Shown here: piece after piece, positions 17,814 to 26,904 of the stretch
Numbering within the stretch: position 1 is the first letter of the stretch
How the letters are laid out: every line of letters starts with the position of its first letter
From: Pleomorphomonas sp. T1.2MG-36
Lineage (GTDB): Bacteria; Pseudomonadota; Alphaproteobacteria; Rhizobiales; Pleomorphomonadaceae
Assembly: GCF_950100655.1 (NCBI RefSeq)
Contig: NZ_CATNLY010000001.1
Coordinates: 992,001 to 1,056,000 of the forward strand
Length of the DNA: 64,000 nucleotides
Direction: 5' to 3'
Translations under genes and position numbers: made by a program
Notes under the pieces: generated by a model
Told to the model about the DNA's origin: nothing
Database searches by the model: none
The model's input: the letters and a program-made list of their open reading frames with translations, nothing else

Positions 17814-20800
17814 ATGGTAAAAAGCACCAAGGCATCGAACCCGGCGGATGATGCCGCACTCTCCGCCGTCGAGGAGGCCCTGAAGATCGACTTCGGCGTC
17901 TCGGCCGATGCACAAAGATCGCCAGACCAGGATACCTTCCCCGACAGCTCTGATGCCGCCCAGCGGCAGGCGCTTGCCGATCCGGCCGATGCGCCGCGCA
18001 CCTCTGCGCGCCCCGGCCGCGCCCCGGCCAATGACGACCGCCGGTCTGTTTCGACGCTGCTCTACCAGATGCAGCGCCGGCCGTCGGCTGCCCCCTTCTG
18101 GATCGCTCTCCTCGCCTCGGTCATCTGGGTGGCCGGCGGCTTCTACGTCGCACGCGCCGCCTTTGGCGACTTCACGATCCTGGCCGATCCCACAGCCCTG
18201 TTCGCCCGCCCCGACGGCTTCGCCCTCATCGGCGGCATCGTCGCGCCGGTGGTGCTGTTCTTCGCCATCGCCACCATGATCTGGCGCGCTCAGGATCTCC
18301 GTCTCGCAGCCCGTTCGCTCACCGAAGTCGCCATCAAGCTCGCCGAGCCCGAGCTGTCGGCCAAGGAGAATGTCGTCACCGTTGGTCAGGCCATCCGCCG
18401 CGAGGTCGCCGCCATGGGCGACGGCATCGAGCGCGCCCTCGCCCGCGCCAGCGAGCTTGAGGTGCTGGTCCACAACGAGGTCTCCTCGCTCGAACGCTCC
18501 TACGCCGAGAACGAACTGCGCATCCGCAGCCTCGTCGAGGAACTCGTCAACCAGCGCGAAAGCGTCATCGCCAATGCCGAGAAGGCGCGCGTTGCCATTT
18601 CCGGCGCCCACCAGAATCTCTCCGAGGAGCTGCGCACCGCCGGCGATCTCCTCACCAACCGCATCGACGAGACCGGCCGCAACGTCACGCGCACCTTCGG
18701 CTCCAAGGCCGAAGAGCTGGCCCTGGCCTTCGAGGCCGCCGGCAACTCCGTCACCGAGACCGTGGCCAAGCGCGGCGCCGACTTCCTGTCGACGCTGGGC
18801 TCCGAGCGCGAGAGCCTGATCGGCGGCCTTGCCGAGACCGGCACCGCCATCAACGAGGCGATCGCCACCCGCAGCGAGGCGCTGACGCGCACCATCACCG
18901 AGGAAGGTGGCCGCCTTACCTCCGCCATCGGCAAGGAAACCGAACAGCTCGGCAGCGAGCTCGCCAAGCGCTCCGACGAACTCGTCTCGACCATCGCCAC
19001 CCGCGCCGCCGATCTGTCGTCCGCCCTCAGCGACGGCACCGGCGAGCTGGCCTTCACGCTGGCCTCGCGCACCGAGGAGCTGGTTTCGACCCTGGCCGCC
19101 CGGTCCGAGGAGCTGTCGTCGACGCTCACCGACCGTACCGCCGACATCGCCTTTACGCTGTCTGCCCGGACCGAGGAAATCGTCTCCTCCATCGCCGCCC
19201 GCTCCGACGAACTGTCGTCGACGCTGTCGGTCCGCACCTTCGAGCTCGGCAAGACCCTCGGCGAGAAGGCCGAGGAGATCGGCGCCACGCTGGAAAGCCG
19301 CACCGCCGAGTTCTCCACCGCGCTCTCCGAAAAGAGCGAGGCCCTGGAGAGCACGCTCGCCCTGCGTTCCGCCCAGCTCGCCAGCACCATCGAGGCGCGC
19401 ACCAGCGAACTCAGCGCCGAGCTGACCGACAAGACCCAGTTGATCGACCAGACGATCTCCGGCCGCACCAACGAGCTGGCCGAGACGCTGGCGACGCGCG
19501 CCGAACTGTTCGGCGCCACGCTGGCCGAGCAGTCGGCCAACTTCGACCGCACCATCGGCCACCGCGTCAACGAACTCGTTTCGACCGTCGCCACCTCGAC
19601 GTCGGTCATGGAAACGCAGCTCCTCACCCGCACCGACAATCTCGACAGGGTGCTGACCGAACGGTCGCAGGAGATCGCCTCCACCCTGGAGAGCCGCACC
19701 GGTTCGCTTGAGACGCTGCTGCGCGACCGCAGCGACGCCATCATCTTCTCGATCGACACCACCGTCGCCGCCCTCGAGGAAAACCTCACGCTGCGCACTC
19801 GCGAGATCGACGAGACGCTGGCCCGCTCCGGCCAGACCTTCGCCGAGGACATCTCCCAGCGCGCCTTCGCCGTCAGCGAGCAGGTTGCCCGCACCACGGA
19901 CGAAGCCTCCAAGGCGATGGCCGAGAAGATCAGCACCATCAACGAGACGCTGCGCTCCACTTCCGAGGGCGTGCTGCTCGACCTGTCGATCCGTGGCGGC
20001 GAGATCACCGACCGCCTCGACCAGACCGGCAACCTGATCACCACGACGATCACCGAGCGCGGCACCGACCTCGTCAACAAGCTGGCGACCACCGGTGAGG
20101 CCGTCCACACGGCGATCAACGTCAACGGTTACGACCTTGCCGACCGCATCGCCGCGTCCGGCCAGGAAGTCGCCCGCATGATGGACGACCGCACCACGTC
20201 GATCCGCGGCATCATCGACGGCGCCACGCTGTCGGTGGAGACGCTGCTCGCCGACAGCGGCAGCCTGTTCTCCGAGCGCCTGTCGACCATCGGCGCCGAG
20301 ATCGCCCGTGCCGTCAACGCCCGTGGCGAGCGCGTCGCCGAGACCATCCTTGCCGCCGGCAGCCAGATCGCCAACCTGCTGGACGACCGTTCGGACAGCA
20401 TGTCGGTGAGCTTCGCCGAGCGCATCCGCGTGCTCGACGAGATCATCAACGGCCGCGCCGCCGAGCTGGTGGAAAGCCTCGTCAGCCGCACGTCGATGCT
20501 CGACGGCTCGCTTGAAGAGCAGATCGCCCGCATCGAAGCGGCGCTCGCCGAGCGTACCCTCACCATCCAGAACGCCCTCGCCGAGGGCACCAATGCCCTT
20601 GAGACGACGCTCAGCGGCCGCTCCGGCGCCATCACCAGCCTCATCGACGAGCGCGTCGAACGGCTGGGTTCCGAGTTCGACAAGCGCTCCGGCTCCCTCG
20701 TCGAGACGCTCGATGGCCGTACCCAGGCGGTGCTCTCGTCGCTGGAAGGTCGCGCCGGCAGCTTCGGCGCCGCGCTGGAAGTCCAGCTGTCCGCCTTCGA

Positions 20801-23800
20801 CGGCAGCGTCGGCAAGCGCCTTGAGGATGCCACCCGCACCTTCGCCGACAAGGCGGACTCGCTGACCGGCACCCTCGACAACCGCATCGAGCTGATCGAC
20901 CACGCCCTCGACGGTCGTGCCCGCCAGATCACCGAAACGCTGATGGCCCGCACCCGCGATCTGGCCCAGGCCTTCTCGGCCGGCCAGTCGGAAATGGTCG
21001 ACGCCATCGAAGGCCGCCTCGACGCCGTCGGTCGCTCGCTGCAGCGCAAGACCGAGGAGTTCACCGAGACGCTGGCCGACAAGGTGGCCGAGATCAACGT
21101 GTCGCTCGGCTCCAAGGTGTTCGAGGTTGCCGAGACGCTCGACAGCCGCGCCAACTCGCTGGAAGTGTCGCTCACCCAGCGCCTCGCCTCCATCGTCGAC
21201 ATGCTCGGCAGCCAGACCGAGACGGCTCGCGAGGAACTGGCCCGCGCCCTCATCAATGCCGCCTCCGTGCTGCAGAAGGAAAGCGCCCGTGCCCGTGAGG
21301 ACCTCACCGGGTCCGTGGAAGCGGCCACCGACAAGCTGCGCGTCGAGGCCGACCGGGCCAAGGCCATCGTCACCGAGGCCATGGACGCCATCGCCCACGA
21401 GATGGAAAGCGGCTCCGTTCGGGCTCGCGACGTTGTTGCCGGCGTGCTGGAAGGCATGTCCGAGCGCCTTGCCGGCGAGAGCGAGCAGGTCCGCAGCGTC
21501 GTGGTCACCGCCATCGACGGCGCCGCGATGCGCCTTGCCGCCGAGGGCGAGAACACCTCGCTCGCCGTCAGCCAGTCGCTGGCCGGCGCCGAGGATCGGC
21601 TCGCCAGCCTGCGCGACGAAACGCACGGCACCCTCAACGAGCTCATCACCACCCTGTCCGACGTGCTCTCCAACGAGAGCCAGAAGGCGCGCGAGAACGT
21701 CTACGAGGCGATCACCGCCGTCGAAGGCCGCCTCGTCGGCGAGAGCGAGCGCGTCCGCGACACCATCATCGGCTCGGTCGACGACGTCACCGGCCGCATG
21801 GCGGCGGAAAGCGAGAAGGCGCGTGCCGGCCTGATCGGCGCCATCGACGAGGTCACCGACCGTCTGTCGGAAGAGACCGCCCGTGCCCGCTCCAACCTCA
21901 TCGGCTCGGCCGAAGCGGTCACCGGCCGCATCGCCGGCGAGACCGAACGGTCGAGCGAGATCCTGGCAGCGGCCATCGCCGCCGCCACCGAGCGCCTCAC
22001 CGACGCGACGCGCGATCTCGAAACGGTGCTCAATGCCCGCACCGAGGCCGCCGCCGACGCCATGGACAGCCGCGCCGAGAAGGTGGTCGACGTCGTGACC
22101 CGCCGCATGGCCGAGCTGGCCGATCTGGTGGACGGCCGCGGCGGCGACCTTGCCAACGCCTTCCTCTCCGGAACCCGCGCCCTCGACGAGGCCGTCGGCA
22201 GCCGTGGCGAGGAAGTTGCCAGCATGGTCCGCAACGCGGCGGGCGACGTTCTGGCGGCGCTGGCCAAGGGTGGCGAGGGCGTCAGCCGTGCCATCACCCA
22301 GCGCGGCAACGACGCGGCGGATGCGCTGAAGCAGGCGACGCTGTCGCTGATGGCCACCTTCGACGACCAGGGCCGCGACGTCCTGCAGTCGCTCGACGAC
22401 ACCACGACGCGCGTCAAGACCGACGTCATCGCCGTGCTGGAACAGGTGGACGGCGCCAACCGGAGCCTCCGCAGCCTCGTCGATCAGGCGGCGGGCAACC
22501 TGTCGCGCATCGAGCGCGGCCTGGAACAGCAGACCGGCGACCTTCGCCTGGCTCTCGACCGCGTCGTCGCCGACACCACGGCCTCCAGCACCACCGTCGC
22601 CGAAACGACCGAGGTGCTGCGCGAAGTGTCGCGCACGGTGCTGGCCGATATCGGCACCATCGCCTCCTCGCTCTCCGAGCAGACCGGCGACCTGCAGTCG
22701 TCGGCCCGCGCGCTGTCGTCGGTCGGCGGTACGCTCCAGGGCGTCATCGGCGATCGCCTCTCGGCACTCGACGGCGTGGTCTCCACGCTGCAGGAGCGGA
22801 CCGAGACGATGTCCGAAAGCCTGCAGTCCATCGCCGGCCAGATCCAGGACACGCTGTCCAACGCCGAGCGCCGCGCCCGCGACGTCGGCTACCAGCTGGC
22901 CCGCAATGCCGAGACGGCCATGAACGGCGTCACCCAGCAGCTCGAGCAGTTGTCGGTCAACGCCGAAGAGGAAGGCCGCAAGACGCAGGTCACCATCGAG
23001 CGGGTGCGCGGCGAGCTGATCTCCGAGATCAACACGTCCATCGGCTCGGCGGTCGACCGCTTCGCCGGCGCCACCGAGGAAATGCGCAAGGCCACCCGCG
23101 CCGTCGGCCGGGAGCTGGAACAGATCCGCGAGGATCTGAGCCGCGGCGTCCTCGACCTGCCGGAGGAGACCAGCCAGCACACCGCCGCCATGCGCCGCGT
23201 CGTCAGCGAGCAGATCCGCGCCCTGAACGAACTCTCCGAGATCGTTTCGCGCCAGCTGCCCGGTGAGGCCGCAGCCGACATGCCGGTTCGTGCCCAGGCA
23301 TCGGCTCAGGCGTCGTCGCACCGCAGCCTGCCGGCTCAGAAGCCGTCGCAGCCCAGCCAGCAGCCGTCCGAGCCGCGTGCCTTCAGCCGCCAGCCGGCCA
23401 ACCAGCCTCCCCGCCCGGCCGTCGCCGAGCGGCGCCAGGAGCCGACGCGGCAGCCCGCCGCCGAGGACCGTGGCGAGCGGTCCAGCGGCTGGATTTCCGA
23501 CCTGCTGCGTCGCGTCAACGACGAGGAGACCCCCTCGCCTCGCCTGCCGTCGTCCGATCGTGGCAGCAAGAGCGGCAACCCGCTCGATGGCCTGGGCTCG
23601 CTGAGCTCGGACATCGCCCGGTCGATCGATCCCGACTCCTATGCGGATCTTTGGGACCGTTACCGGCGCGGCGACAGCAACGTGTTCACGCGTCGCGTCT
23701 ACACGCTGCAGGGCCAGCAGACCTTCGACGAGGTTCGCCGCCGCTACGGCCGCGAGGCCGACTTCCGCGAGGCGGTCGACCGCTACATCGACCACTTCAG

Positions 23801-23921
23801 CGCGCTCTACGAGGAAGCCGTCCAGAAGGACCCGAACGGCCGCCTCGCCGAGAACTACCTGAACTCCGATACCGGCAAGGTCTACACGCTCCTGGCCCAC
23901 GCCAGCGGCAAGCTCGCCTGA
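17814..23921 (+). CDS. gpr: Giant membrane-anchored coiled-coil protein, GPR/RgsE-like polar growth protein
   Basis: A 2035-residue protein. A soluble, acidic N-terminus is followed by two membrane segments (about 94-112 and 137-157). Residues 199-1573 can be read as 125 consecutive 11-residue units, then more helix to about 1810, a Gln/Pro/Ala-rich disordered linker (about 1816-1925) and a compact C-terminal domain of about 100 residues (YADLWDRYRRGDSNVFTRRV). This architecture matches the apolipoprotein-like growth pole ring protein of Agrobacterium and RgsE of Sinorhizobium, which organise polar growth. I start it at 17814 (GAGGG five bases upstream), not 43 codons earlier. A strong terminator follows. 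The family match is from memory of architecture, not from alignment. Confidence 0.82.
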   Translation: MVKSTKASNPADDAALSAVEEALKIDFGVSADAQRSPDQDTFPDSSDAAQRQALADPADAPRTSARPGRAPANDDRRSVSTLLYQMQRRPSAAPFWIALLASVIWVAGGFYVARAAFGDFTILADPTALFARPDGFALIGGIVAPVVLFFAIATMIWRAQDLRLAARSLTEVAIKLAEPELSAKENVVTVGQAIRREVAAMGDGIERALARASELEVLVHNEVSSLERSYAENELRIRSLVEELVNQRESVIANAEKARVAISGAHQNLSEELRTAGDLLTNRIDETGRNVTRTFGSKAEELALAFEAAGNSVTETVAKRGADFLSTLGSERESLIGGLAETGTAINEAIATRSEALTRTITEEGGRLTSAIGKETEQLGSELAKRSDELVSTIATRAADLSSALSDGTGELAFTLASRTEELVSTLAARSEELSSTLTDRTADIAFTLSARTEEIVSSIAARSDELSSTLSVRTFELGKTLGEKAEEIGATLESRTAEFSTALSEKSEALESTLALRSAQLASTIEARTSELSAELTDKTQLIDQTISGRTNELAETLATRAELFGATLAEQSANFDRTIGHRVNELVSTVATSTSVMETQLLTRTDNLDRVLTERSQEIASTLESRTGSLETLLRDRSDAIIFSIDTTVAALEENLTLRTREIDETLARSGQTFAEDISQRAFAVSEQVARTTDEASKAMAEKISTINETLRSTSEGVLLDLSIRGGEITDRLDQTGNLITTTITERGTDLVNKLATTGEAVHTAINVNGYDLADRIAASGQEVARMMDDRTTSIRGIIDGATLSVETLLADSGSLFSERLSTIGAEIARAVNARGERVAETILAAGSQIANLLDDRSDSMSVSFAERIRVLDEIINGRAAELVESLVSRTSMLDGSLEEQIARIEAALAERTLTIQNALAEGTNALETTLSGRSGAITSLIDERVERLGSEFDKRSGSLVETLDGRTQAVLSSLEGRAGSFGAALEVQLSAFDGSVGKRLEDATRTFADKADSLTGTLDNRIELIDHALDGRARQITETLMARTRDLAQAFSAGQSEMVDAIEGRLDAVGRSLQRKTEEFTETLADKVAEINVSLGSKVFEVAETLDSRANSLEVSLTQRLASIVDMLGSQTETAREELARALINAASVLQKESARAREDLTGSVEAATDKLRVEADRAKAIVTEAMDAIAHEMESGSVRARDVVAGVLEGMSERLAGESEQVRSVVVTAIDGAAMRLAAEGENTSLAVSQSLAGAEDRLASLRDETHGTLNELITTLSDVLSNESQKARENVYEAITAVEGRLVGESERVRDTIIGSVDDVTGRMAAESEKARAGLIGAIDEVTDRLSEETARARSNLIGSAEAVTGRIAGETERSSEILAAAIAAATERLTDATRDLETVLNARTEAAADAMDSRAEKVVDVVTRRMAELADLVDGRGGDLANAFLSGTRALDEAVGSRGEEVASMVRNAAGDVLAALAKGGEGVSRAITQRGNDAADALKQATLSLMATFDDQGRDVLQSLDDTTTRVKTDVIAVLEQVDGANRSLRSLVDQAAGNLSRIERGLEQQTGDLRLALDRVVADTTASSTTVAETTEVLREVSRTVLADIGTIASSLSEQTGDLQSSARALSSVGGTLQGVIGDRLSALDGVVSTLQERTETMSESLQSIAGQIQDTLSNAERRARDVGYQLARNAETAMNGVTQQLEQLSVNAEEEGRKTQVTIERVRGELISEINTSIGSAVDRFAGATEEMRKATRAVGRELEQIREDLSRGVLDLPEETSQHTAAMRRVVSEQIRALNELSEIVSRQLPGEAAADMPVRAQASAQASSHRSLPAQKPSQPSQQPSEPRAFSRQPANQPPRPAVAERRQEPTRQPAAEDRGERSSGWISDLLRRVNDEETPSPRLPSSDRGSKSGNPLDGLGSLSSDIARSIDPDSYADLWDRYRRGDSNVFTRRVYTLQGQQTFDEVRRRYGREADFREAVDRYIDHFSALYEEAVQKDPNGRLAENYLNSDTGKVYTLLAHASGKLA
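18408..22532 (+). repeat. 125 tandem 33-bp coding units (11-residue repeats)
   Basis: Reading the protein in steps of 11 residues keeps one register from 18408 to 22532 with no insertion or deletion. A typical unit is RTEELVSTLAA, roughly R-[ST]-x-E-[LI]-x-x-[TS]-[LI]-x-[ADES]. From about 21213 the units alternate, giving a 22-residue super-repeat such as ESERVRDTIIG + SVDDVTGRMAA. Eleven-residue periods fit long amphipathic helices like those of apolipoproteins or hendecad coiled coils. Confidence 0.9.
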
Positions 23922-23944
23922 GCCTGAGGACAGAGCAACATGCG

Positions 23945-23969
23945 AAAGGGCGCCACGCGGCGCCCTTTT
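23945..23969 (+). terminator. Terminator after the giant gene
   Basis: AAAGGGCGCC at 23945-23954 pairs with GGCGCCCTTT across a 4-nt loop and ends in TTTT, 24 bp after the stop codon. It isolates the gene from the bufferin operon that follows. Confidence 0.85.
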
Positions 23970-24020
23970 CCATTTCCGGCCGGCCCAACGATCGATCACG
24001 CGTTCGTGATCGCGTCCTCT

Positions 24021-24046
24021 GTAACAAAACGCCCTCCGCCTCCGAG
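24021..24046 (+). promoter_or_regulatory. Candidate SigF-type ECF promoter of the bufferin operon
   Basis: GTAACA (24021-24026), a 16-bp spacer and CGAG (24043-24046) lie 50 bp before the precursor gene. The Caulobacter SigF promoter, as I recall it, is GTAACC-N16-CGAA, so this differs at one base in each element with the same spacing. A SigF-like gene is in the same locus. Confidence 0.6.
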
Positions 24047-24095
24047 TACCGGATGTGCCCCGACAATGGCGCACGTCGAACTACGGAGAACACGG

Positions 24096-24410
24096 ATGCT
24101 GAAGGCTTCGATCACCACGACCCTTCTTGCCGGCGCGATCACCTCGGCCCTCGCCACCCTGGCGAGCGCAAGTCCCCTGACCCAGGCCGAGGCCGACGCT
24201 GCGACCGCCGCCCACAAGGAGAAGTGCTACGGCGTGGCGCTCAAGGGCCAGAATGACTGCGCCGCCGGTCCGGGAACCACCTGCCAGGGAACGTCGATGA
24301 TGGACTTCCAGGGCAACGCCTGGAAGTTCGTGCAGGGCGGCACCTGCGCCTCGCTGGAGCTGCCGGGCGGCCGCCACGGCTCGCTCATGCCGCTCGACCG
24401 CGACATCTAG
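24096..24410 (+). CDS. bufA1: Bufferin-type precursor peptide (DUF2282)
   Basis: A 104-residue DUF2282 protein with an N-terminal signal peptide (hydrophobic about 5-22, likely cleavage after ASA near 26). It has four cysteines at 44, 55, 63 and 84, in the spacing typical of BufA1 ([13 protein letters not shown], then CQGTS and GTCASLE). In Caulobacter these cysteines are modified by the partner MNIO enzyme to give a periplasmic copper-binding peptide. GGAG eight bases before 24096 fixes the start; a longer frame from 23940 runs through the terminator and promoter and is not used. It is first in the operon bufA1-B1-C1-D1. Confidence 0.9.
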   Translation: MLKASITTTLLAGAITSALATLASASPLTQAEADAATAAHKEKCYGVALKGQNDCAAGPGTTCQGTSMMDFQGNAWKFVQGGTCASLELPGGRHGSLMPLDRDI

Positions 24411-24428
24411 CCTCCGCAGACACGACAA

Positions 24429-24451
24429 GGCGGCGGCATTTGCCCGCCGCC
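24429..24451 (+). promoter_or_regulatory. Hairpin between precursor and modification enzyme genes
   Basis: GGCGGCGG at 24429-24436 pairs with CCGCCGCC at 24444-24451 around a short loop, in the 66-bp gap between bufA1 and bufB1. There is no T run. It may protect the precursor message from 3' decay or partly attenuate transcription, raising precursor over enzyme. This is inference. Confidence 0.4.
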
Positions 24452-24476
24452 CGGCACGAGATTCCGGAAAGCGGAG

Positions 24477-25406
24477 ATGGCAATGGCCACGATCGAAAGG
24501 ATGACCGGCTCTTCCACAAAGGCTGATGCCCCGCTCCGCTTTCCGGCATTTTCTCCGGCCGGACAGGCAGGAACGAGCTTCAAGCCGGAACACCTCCCGG
24601 TCATCATCGCGGAGACCGCCTCCCAAGGCTTCTTCGAAGTGCATGCCGAGAACTACATGGGTAGCGGCGGGCCTCCGCATCGGGCGCTCGAAAGGGTACG
24701 ACGGGATCATCCCCTCTCGCTGCACGGCGTCTGCATGTCGCTCGGCGGGCCGCAGCCGCTCGACAGGGAGCACCTCGCCCGCTTCCGGCGCCTCGTCGAC
24801 CGATACGAGCCGGCGCTGGTCTCCGAGCATCTGGCCTGGTCTACCCACCTCGGCACCTATCTGAACGACCTGCTGCCGCTGCCCTACACAAGCGCGACGC
24901 TGTCCCGCGTCTGCGACCATGTCGATGAAATGCAGACCGCGATCGGCCGTACGATCCTCTTGGAGAACCCTTCGACCTACGTGCTGTTCGCGGCCTCCTC
25001 GATGAGCGAAACCGAGTTCATCCGGGAGATCTCGCGGCGAACCGGCTGCGGTCTGCTCCTCGACATCAACAACGTCTTCGTCTCGGCCACCAACCACGGC
25101 TTTTCGGCACTCAACTACCTCGGCGACTTCCCGCTGTCGCAGGTCGGCGAAATCCATCTGGCCGGTCATGCCGAGCAGGAAGACGACGAGGGCGACCTGC
25201 TGCTGATCGACAGCCACGACGGACCGGTCGCCGACGCCGTCTGGCGCCTCTACGAGCTCGTGATTGCCCGCCGGGGTCCAATCCCCACGCTGATCGAGTG
25301 GGACAGCCAGATTCCCGCGTGGCCCGTACTGCGCGCCGAGGCGAGTGCCGCGCAAGCCATCCTTGATCGCCATGCCCAAGGAGAGCCGTCCCATGCGTTC
25401 GGCTGA
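24477..25406 (+). CDS. bufB1: MNIO-family (DUF692) multinuclear iron oxidative enzyme
   Basis: A 309-residue DUF692/MNIO TIM-barrel enzyme. Putative metal-ligand segments appear in order: EVHAENYMG (about 55-63), [10 protein letters not shown] (82-91), SEHLAWS (117-123), LLENPSTY (about 161), [15 protein letters not shown] (about 189-203), EIHLAGHAE (223-231), DSHDGPV (243-249) and LIEWDSQIP (269-277). By homology it oxidises cysteines of the adjacent precursor to five-membered heterocycles, with the DUF2063 protein as recruiting partner. A second in-frame ATG at 24483, six bases after GGAG, could be the true start. The 3' end overlaps bufC1 by 14 bp. Confidence 0.92.
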   Translation: MAMATIERMTGSSTKADAPLRFPAFSPAGQAGTSFKPEHLPVIIAETASQGFFEVHAENYMGSGGPPHRALERVRRDHPLSLHGVCMSLGGPQPLDREHLARFRRLVDRYEPALVSEHLAWSTHLGTYLNDLLPLPYTSATLSRVCDHVDEMQTAIGRTILLENPSTYVLFAASSMSETEFIREISRRTGCGLLLDINNVFVSATNHGFSALNYLGDFPLSQVGEIHLAGHAEQEDDEGDLLLIDSHDGPVADAVWRLYELVIARRGPIPTLIEWDSQIPAWPVLRAEASAAQAILDRHAQGEPSHAFG

Positions 25407-26217
25407 CATCCTCCCACTCCAGCCCAACGGGCCCGACTTCGGGATCGACTACGCCGGGCCGTTCTCGGCCGCGCTGCTTGCCCCCGGCAGGTCTGTTCCC
25501 ACACTGGTAACGGGACCACGCGGCAAACGAGCCGAGGCGCGCTACAACGTCTATCGCAACAACGTCACCGTCAGCCTGATCGACGCCCTGGCCTCGATCT
25601 TTCCGGCGGTCGAGCGCATCACGGGGTCGGATTTCTTCCGCGCCATGGCCCGCTTCCATGTGCGGGAGACACCTCCCGCCTCACCGCTGCTGTTCGAATA
25701 CGGGCGAGCCTTTCCGGATTTCATCGACTGCTACGACCATGCGGCGGACATGCCCTGGCTTTCGGACGTGGCGCGGATCGAGCGTTTGTGGCTCGACAGC
25801 TATCACGCCGCCGACGCCCCCACCCTCAAGGCCGAGACGCTGTCGAACGTGCCGCCCGAGAAGCTGGACGGGCTGGTCTTCACCCCGCATCCGGCGACGC
25901 GGCTGATCTCCTCGGTCCATCCGGCCGTCACCATCTTCGCGGCAAATCGGAGCGCCGGCCCCGTCTGTCGTGTGGAGGATCGGCCCGAGGGCGGGTTGAT
26001 CACGCGGCTCGACGACGAGGTGACCATTCGTCTCCTCCCCTCCGGCAATCTCGCGTTCCTCAACGCGCTGCTGGGTGGAGAGAGCCTGGCAGCCGCCGCC
26101 GACGCGGCCCTCGCAGCCGACCCCGCCTTCGATCTGTCCGGCGCCATCTGCGAGATGATCGCCGCCGGCGCCTTCTCCCGCGCCGAGACGGAGGTCTCCG
26201 ATGTCGAGCCTGCCTGA
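25393..26217 (+). CDS. bufC1: DUF2063 partner protein of the MNIO enzyme
   Basis: A 274-residue protein with the N-terminal DUF2063 DNA-binding-like domain ([20 protein letters not shown], then [20 protein letters not shown] at about 48-86). A C-terminal domain follows that probably recognises the precursor. In MNIO systems this partner binds the leader and presents the peptide to the enzyme. I start it at 25393, where AAGGAGA lies eight bases upstream; it overlaps the bufB1 stop by 14 bp, indicating coupling. The doxX-like gene overlaps its 3' end by 17 bp. Confidence 0.9.
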   Translation: MRSADILPLQPNGPDFGIDYAGPFSAALLAPGRSVPTLVTGPRGKRAEARYNVYRNNVTVSLIDALASIFPAVERITGSDFFRAMARFHVRETPPASPLLFEYGRAFPDFIDCYDHAADMPWLSDVARIERLWLDSYHAADAPTLKAETLSNVPPEKLDGLVFTPHPATRLISSVHPAVTIFAANRSAGPVCRVEDRPEGGLITRLDDEVTIRLLPSGNLAFLNALLGGESLAAAADAALAADPAFDLSGAICEMIAAGAFSRAETEVSDVEPA

Positions 26218-26722
26218 ATCAATGCCGCGCCAAGACGCCCGTTTTTCCTTCGCGACGCTCGTGGCATCGGCCGATGGTGTCGTCGGCAGGATGGCGCAGC
26301 CGGATATCGTGCCGGCCATCCTCCGCCTCGCTCTCGCCGTGCCCTTCTGGCGGTCCGGCATTCTGAAATGGGAGGGCTTCCTGCAACTGAACGAAACGGC
26401 GGTCTATCTGTTCGGCCAGGAGTTCATGTTGCACCTGCCGGGAGGTCCCTACCCCTTCCCGGCGCCGGAAGCGATGGCGTTCCTGTCCGGCGGCGGCGAG
26501 GTCGTCCTTCCGGTGCTGCTCGTTCTTGGGCTGGGCACTCGCTTCGCCGCTCTCGGCCTCATGTTGATGACGGCCGTCATCCAGGCCACGGTTCCCGATG
26601 GCTGGCCGATCCATCTCACCTGGGCTGCGATGGCGCTTGCCCTCATGCGCCACGGACCCGGACGCCTCTCGCTCGACAGGGCGATCGCGAGGATCGCCCG
26701 CCTGAGCGCTCGTCGATCGTGA
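26201..26722 (+). CDS. bufD1: DoxX-family membrane protein of the bufferin locus
   Basis: A 173-residue DoxX-type protein with about four hydrophobic segments (around residues 36-50, 92-113, 114-130 and 136-150) and the family motif LRLALAVPFWRSGILKWEGF. It overlaps bufC1 by 17 bp and is last in the four-gene unit, as in Caulobacter. Its function is unproven; DoxX proteins are linked to membrane redox reactions and may help precursor maturation or export. A hairpin terminator follows, so sigF likely has its own promoter or depends on read-through. Confidence 0.88.
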   Translation: MSSLPESMPRQDARFSFATLVASADGVVGRMAQPDIVPAILRLALAVPFWRSGILKWEGFLQLNETAVYLFGQEFMLHLPGGPYPFPAPEAMAFLSGGGEVVLPVLLVLGLGTRFAALGLMLMTAVIQATVPDGWPIHLTWAAMALALMRHGPGRLSLDRAIARIARLSARRS

Positions 26723-26767
26723 CCGGAGCCGACCCCGTCTTGCCGCTTTCTCCCTCCGGCTCGACAG

Positions 26768-26800
26768 GGCAAGGACAACGCCCCGGTTCCCTTGCCTTTT
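26768..26800 (+). terminator. Terminator after the bufferin operon
   Basis: GGCAAGG (26768-26774) pairs with CCTTGCC (26790-26796) and is followed by TTTT. The 15-nt loop makes it moderate in strength. Confidence 0.55.
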
Positions 26801-26904
26801 GCCCGCCGATGCGTTCATCTGGCCCCGGTATCTCCGTGTCGGTCCAAAGGCGGCCAGAAGACGTCGACAAAGACGATACCGGTCCGCGCGGGGGAACATG
26901 GCGG

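Noticed and set aside
17721..24074. A 2117-residue open frame antisense to the giant coiled-coil gene
   Set aside because: It mirrors the 33-bp periodicity of the real gene, is Gly/Ala/Arg/Asp-rich, has no domain, and crosses the terminator and promoter of the next operon. The sense frame has membrane segments, repeats and a conserved C-terminus.
26368..26904. Upstream extension of the sigma factor frame
   Set aside because: It overlaps most of the doxX-like gene out of frame; the sigma fold begins after the ATG at 26905.
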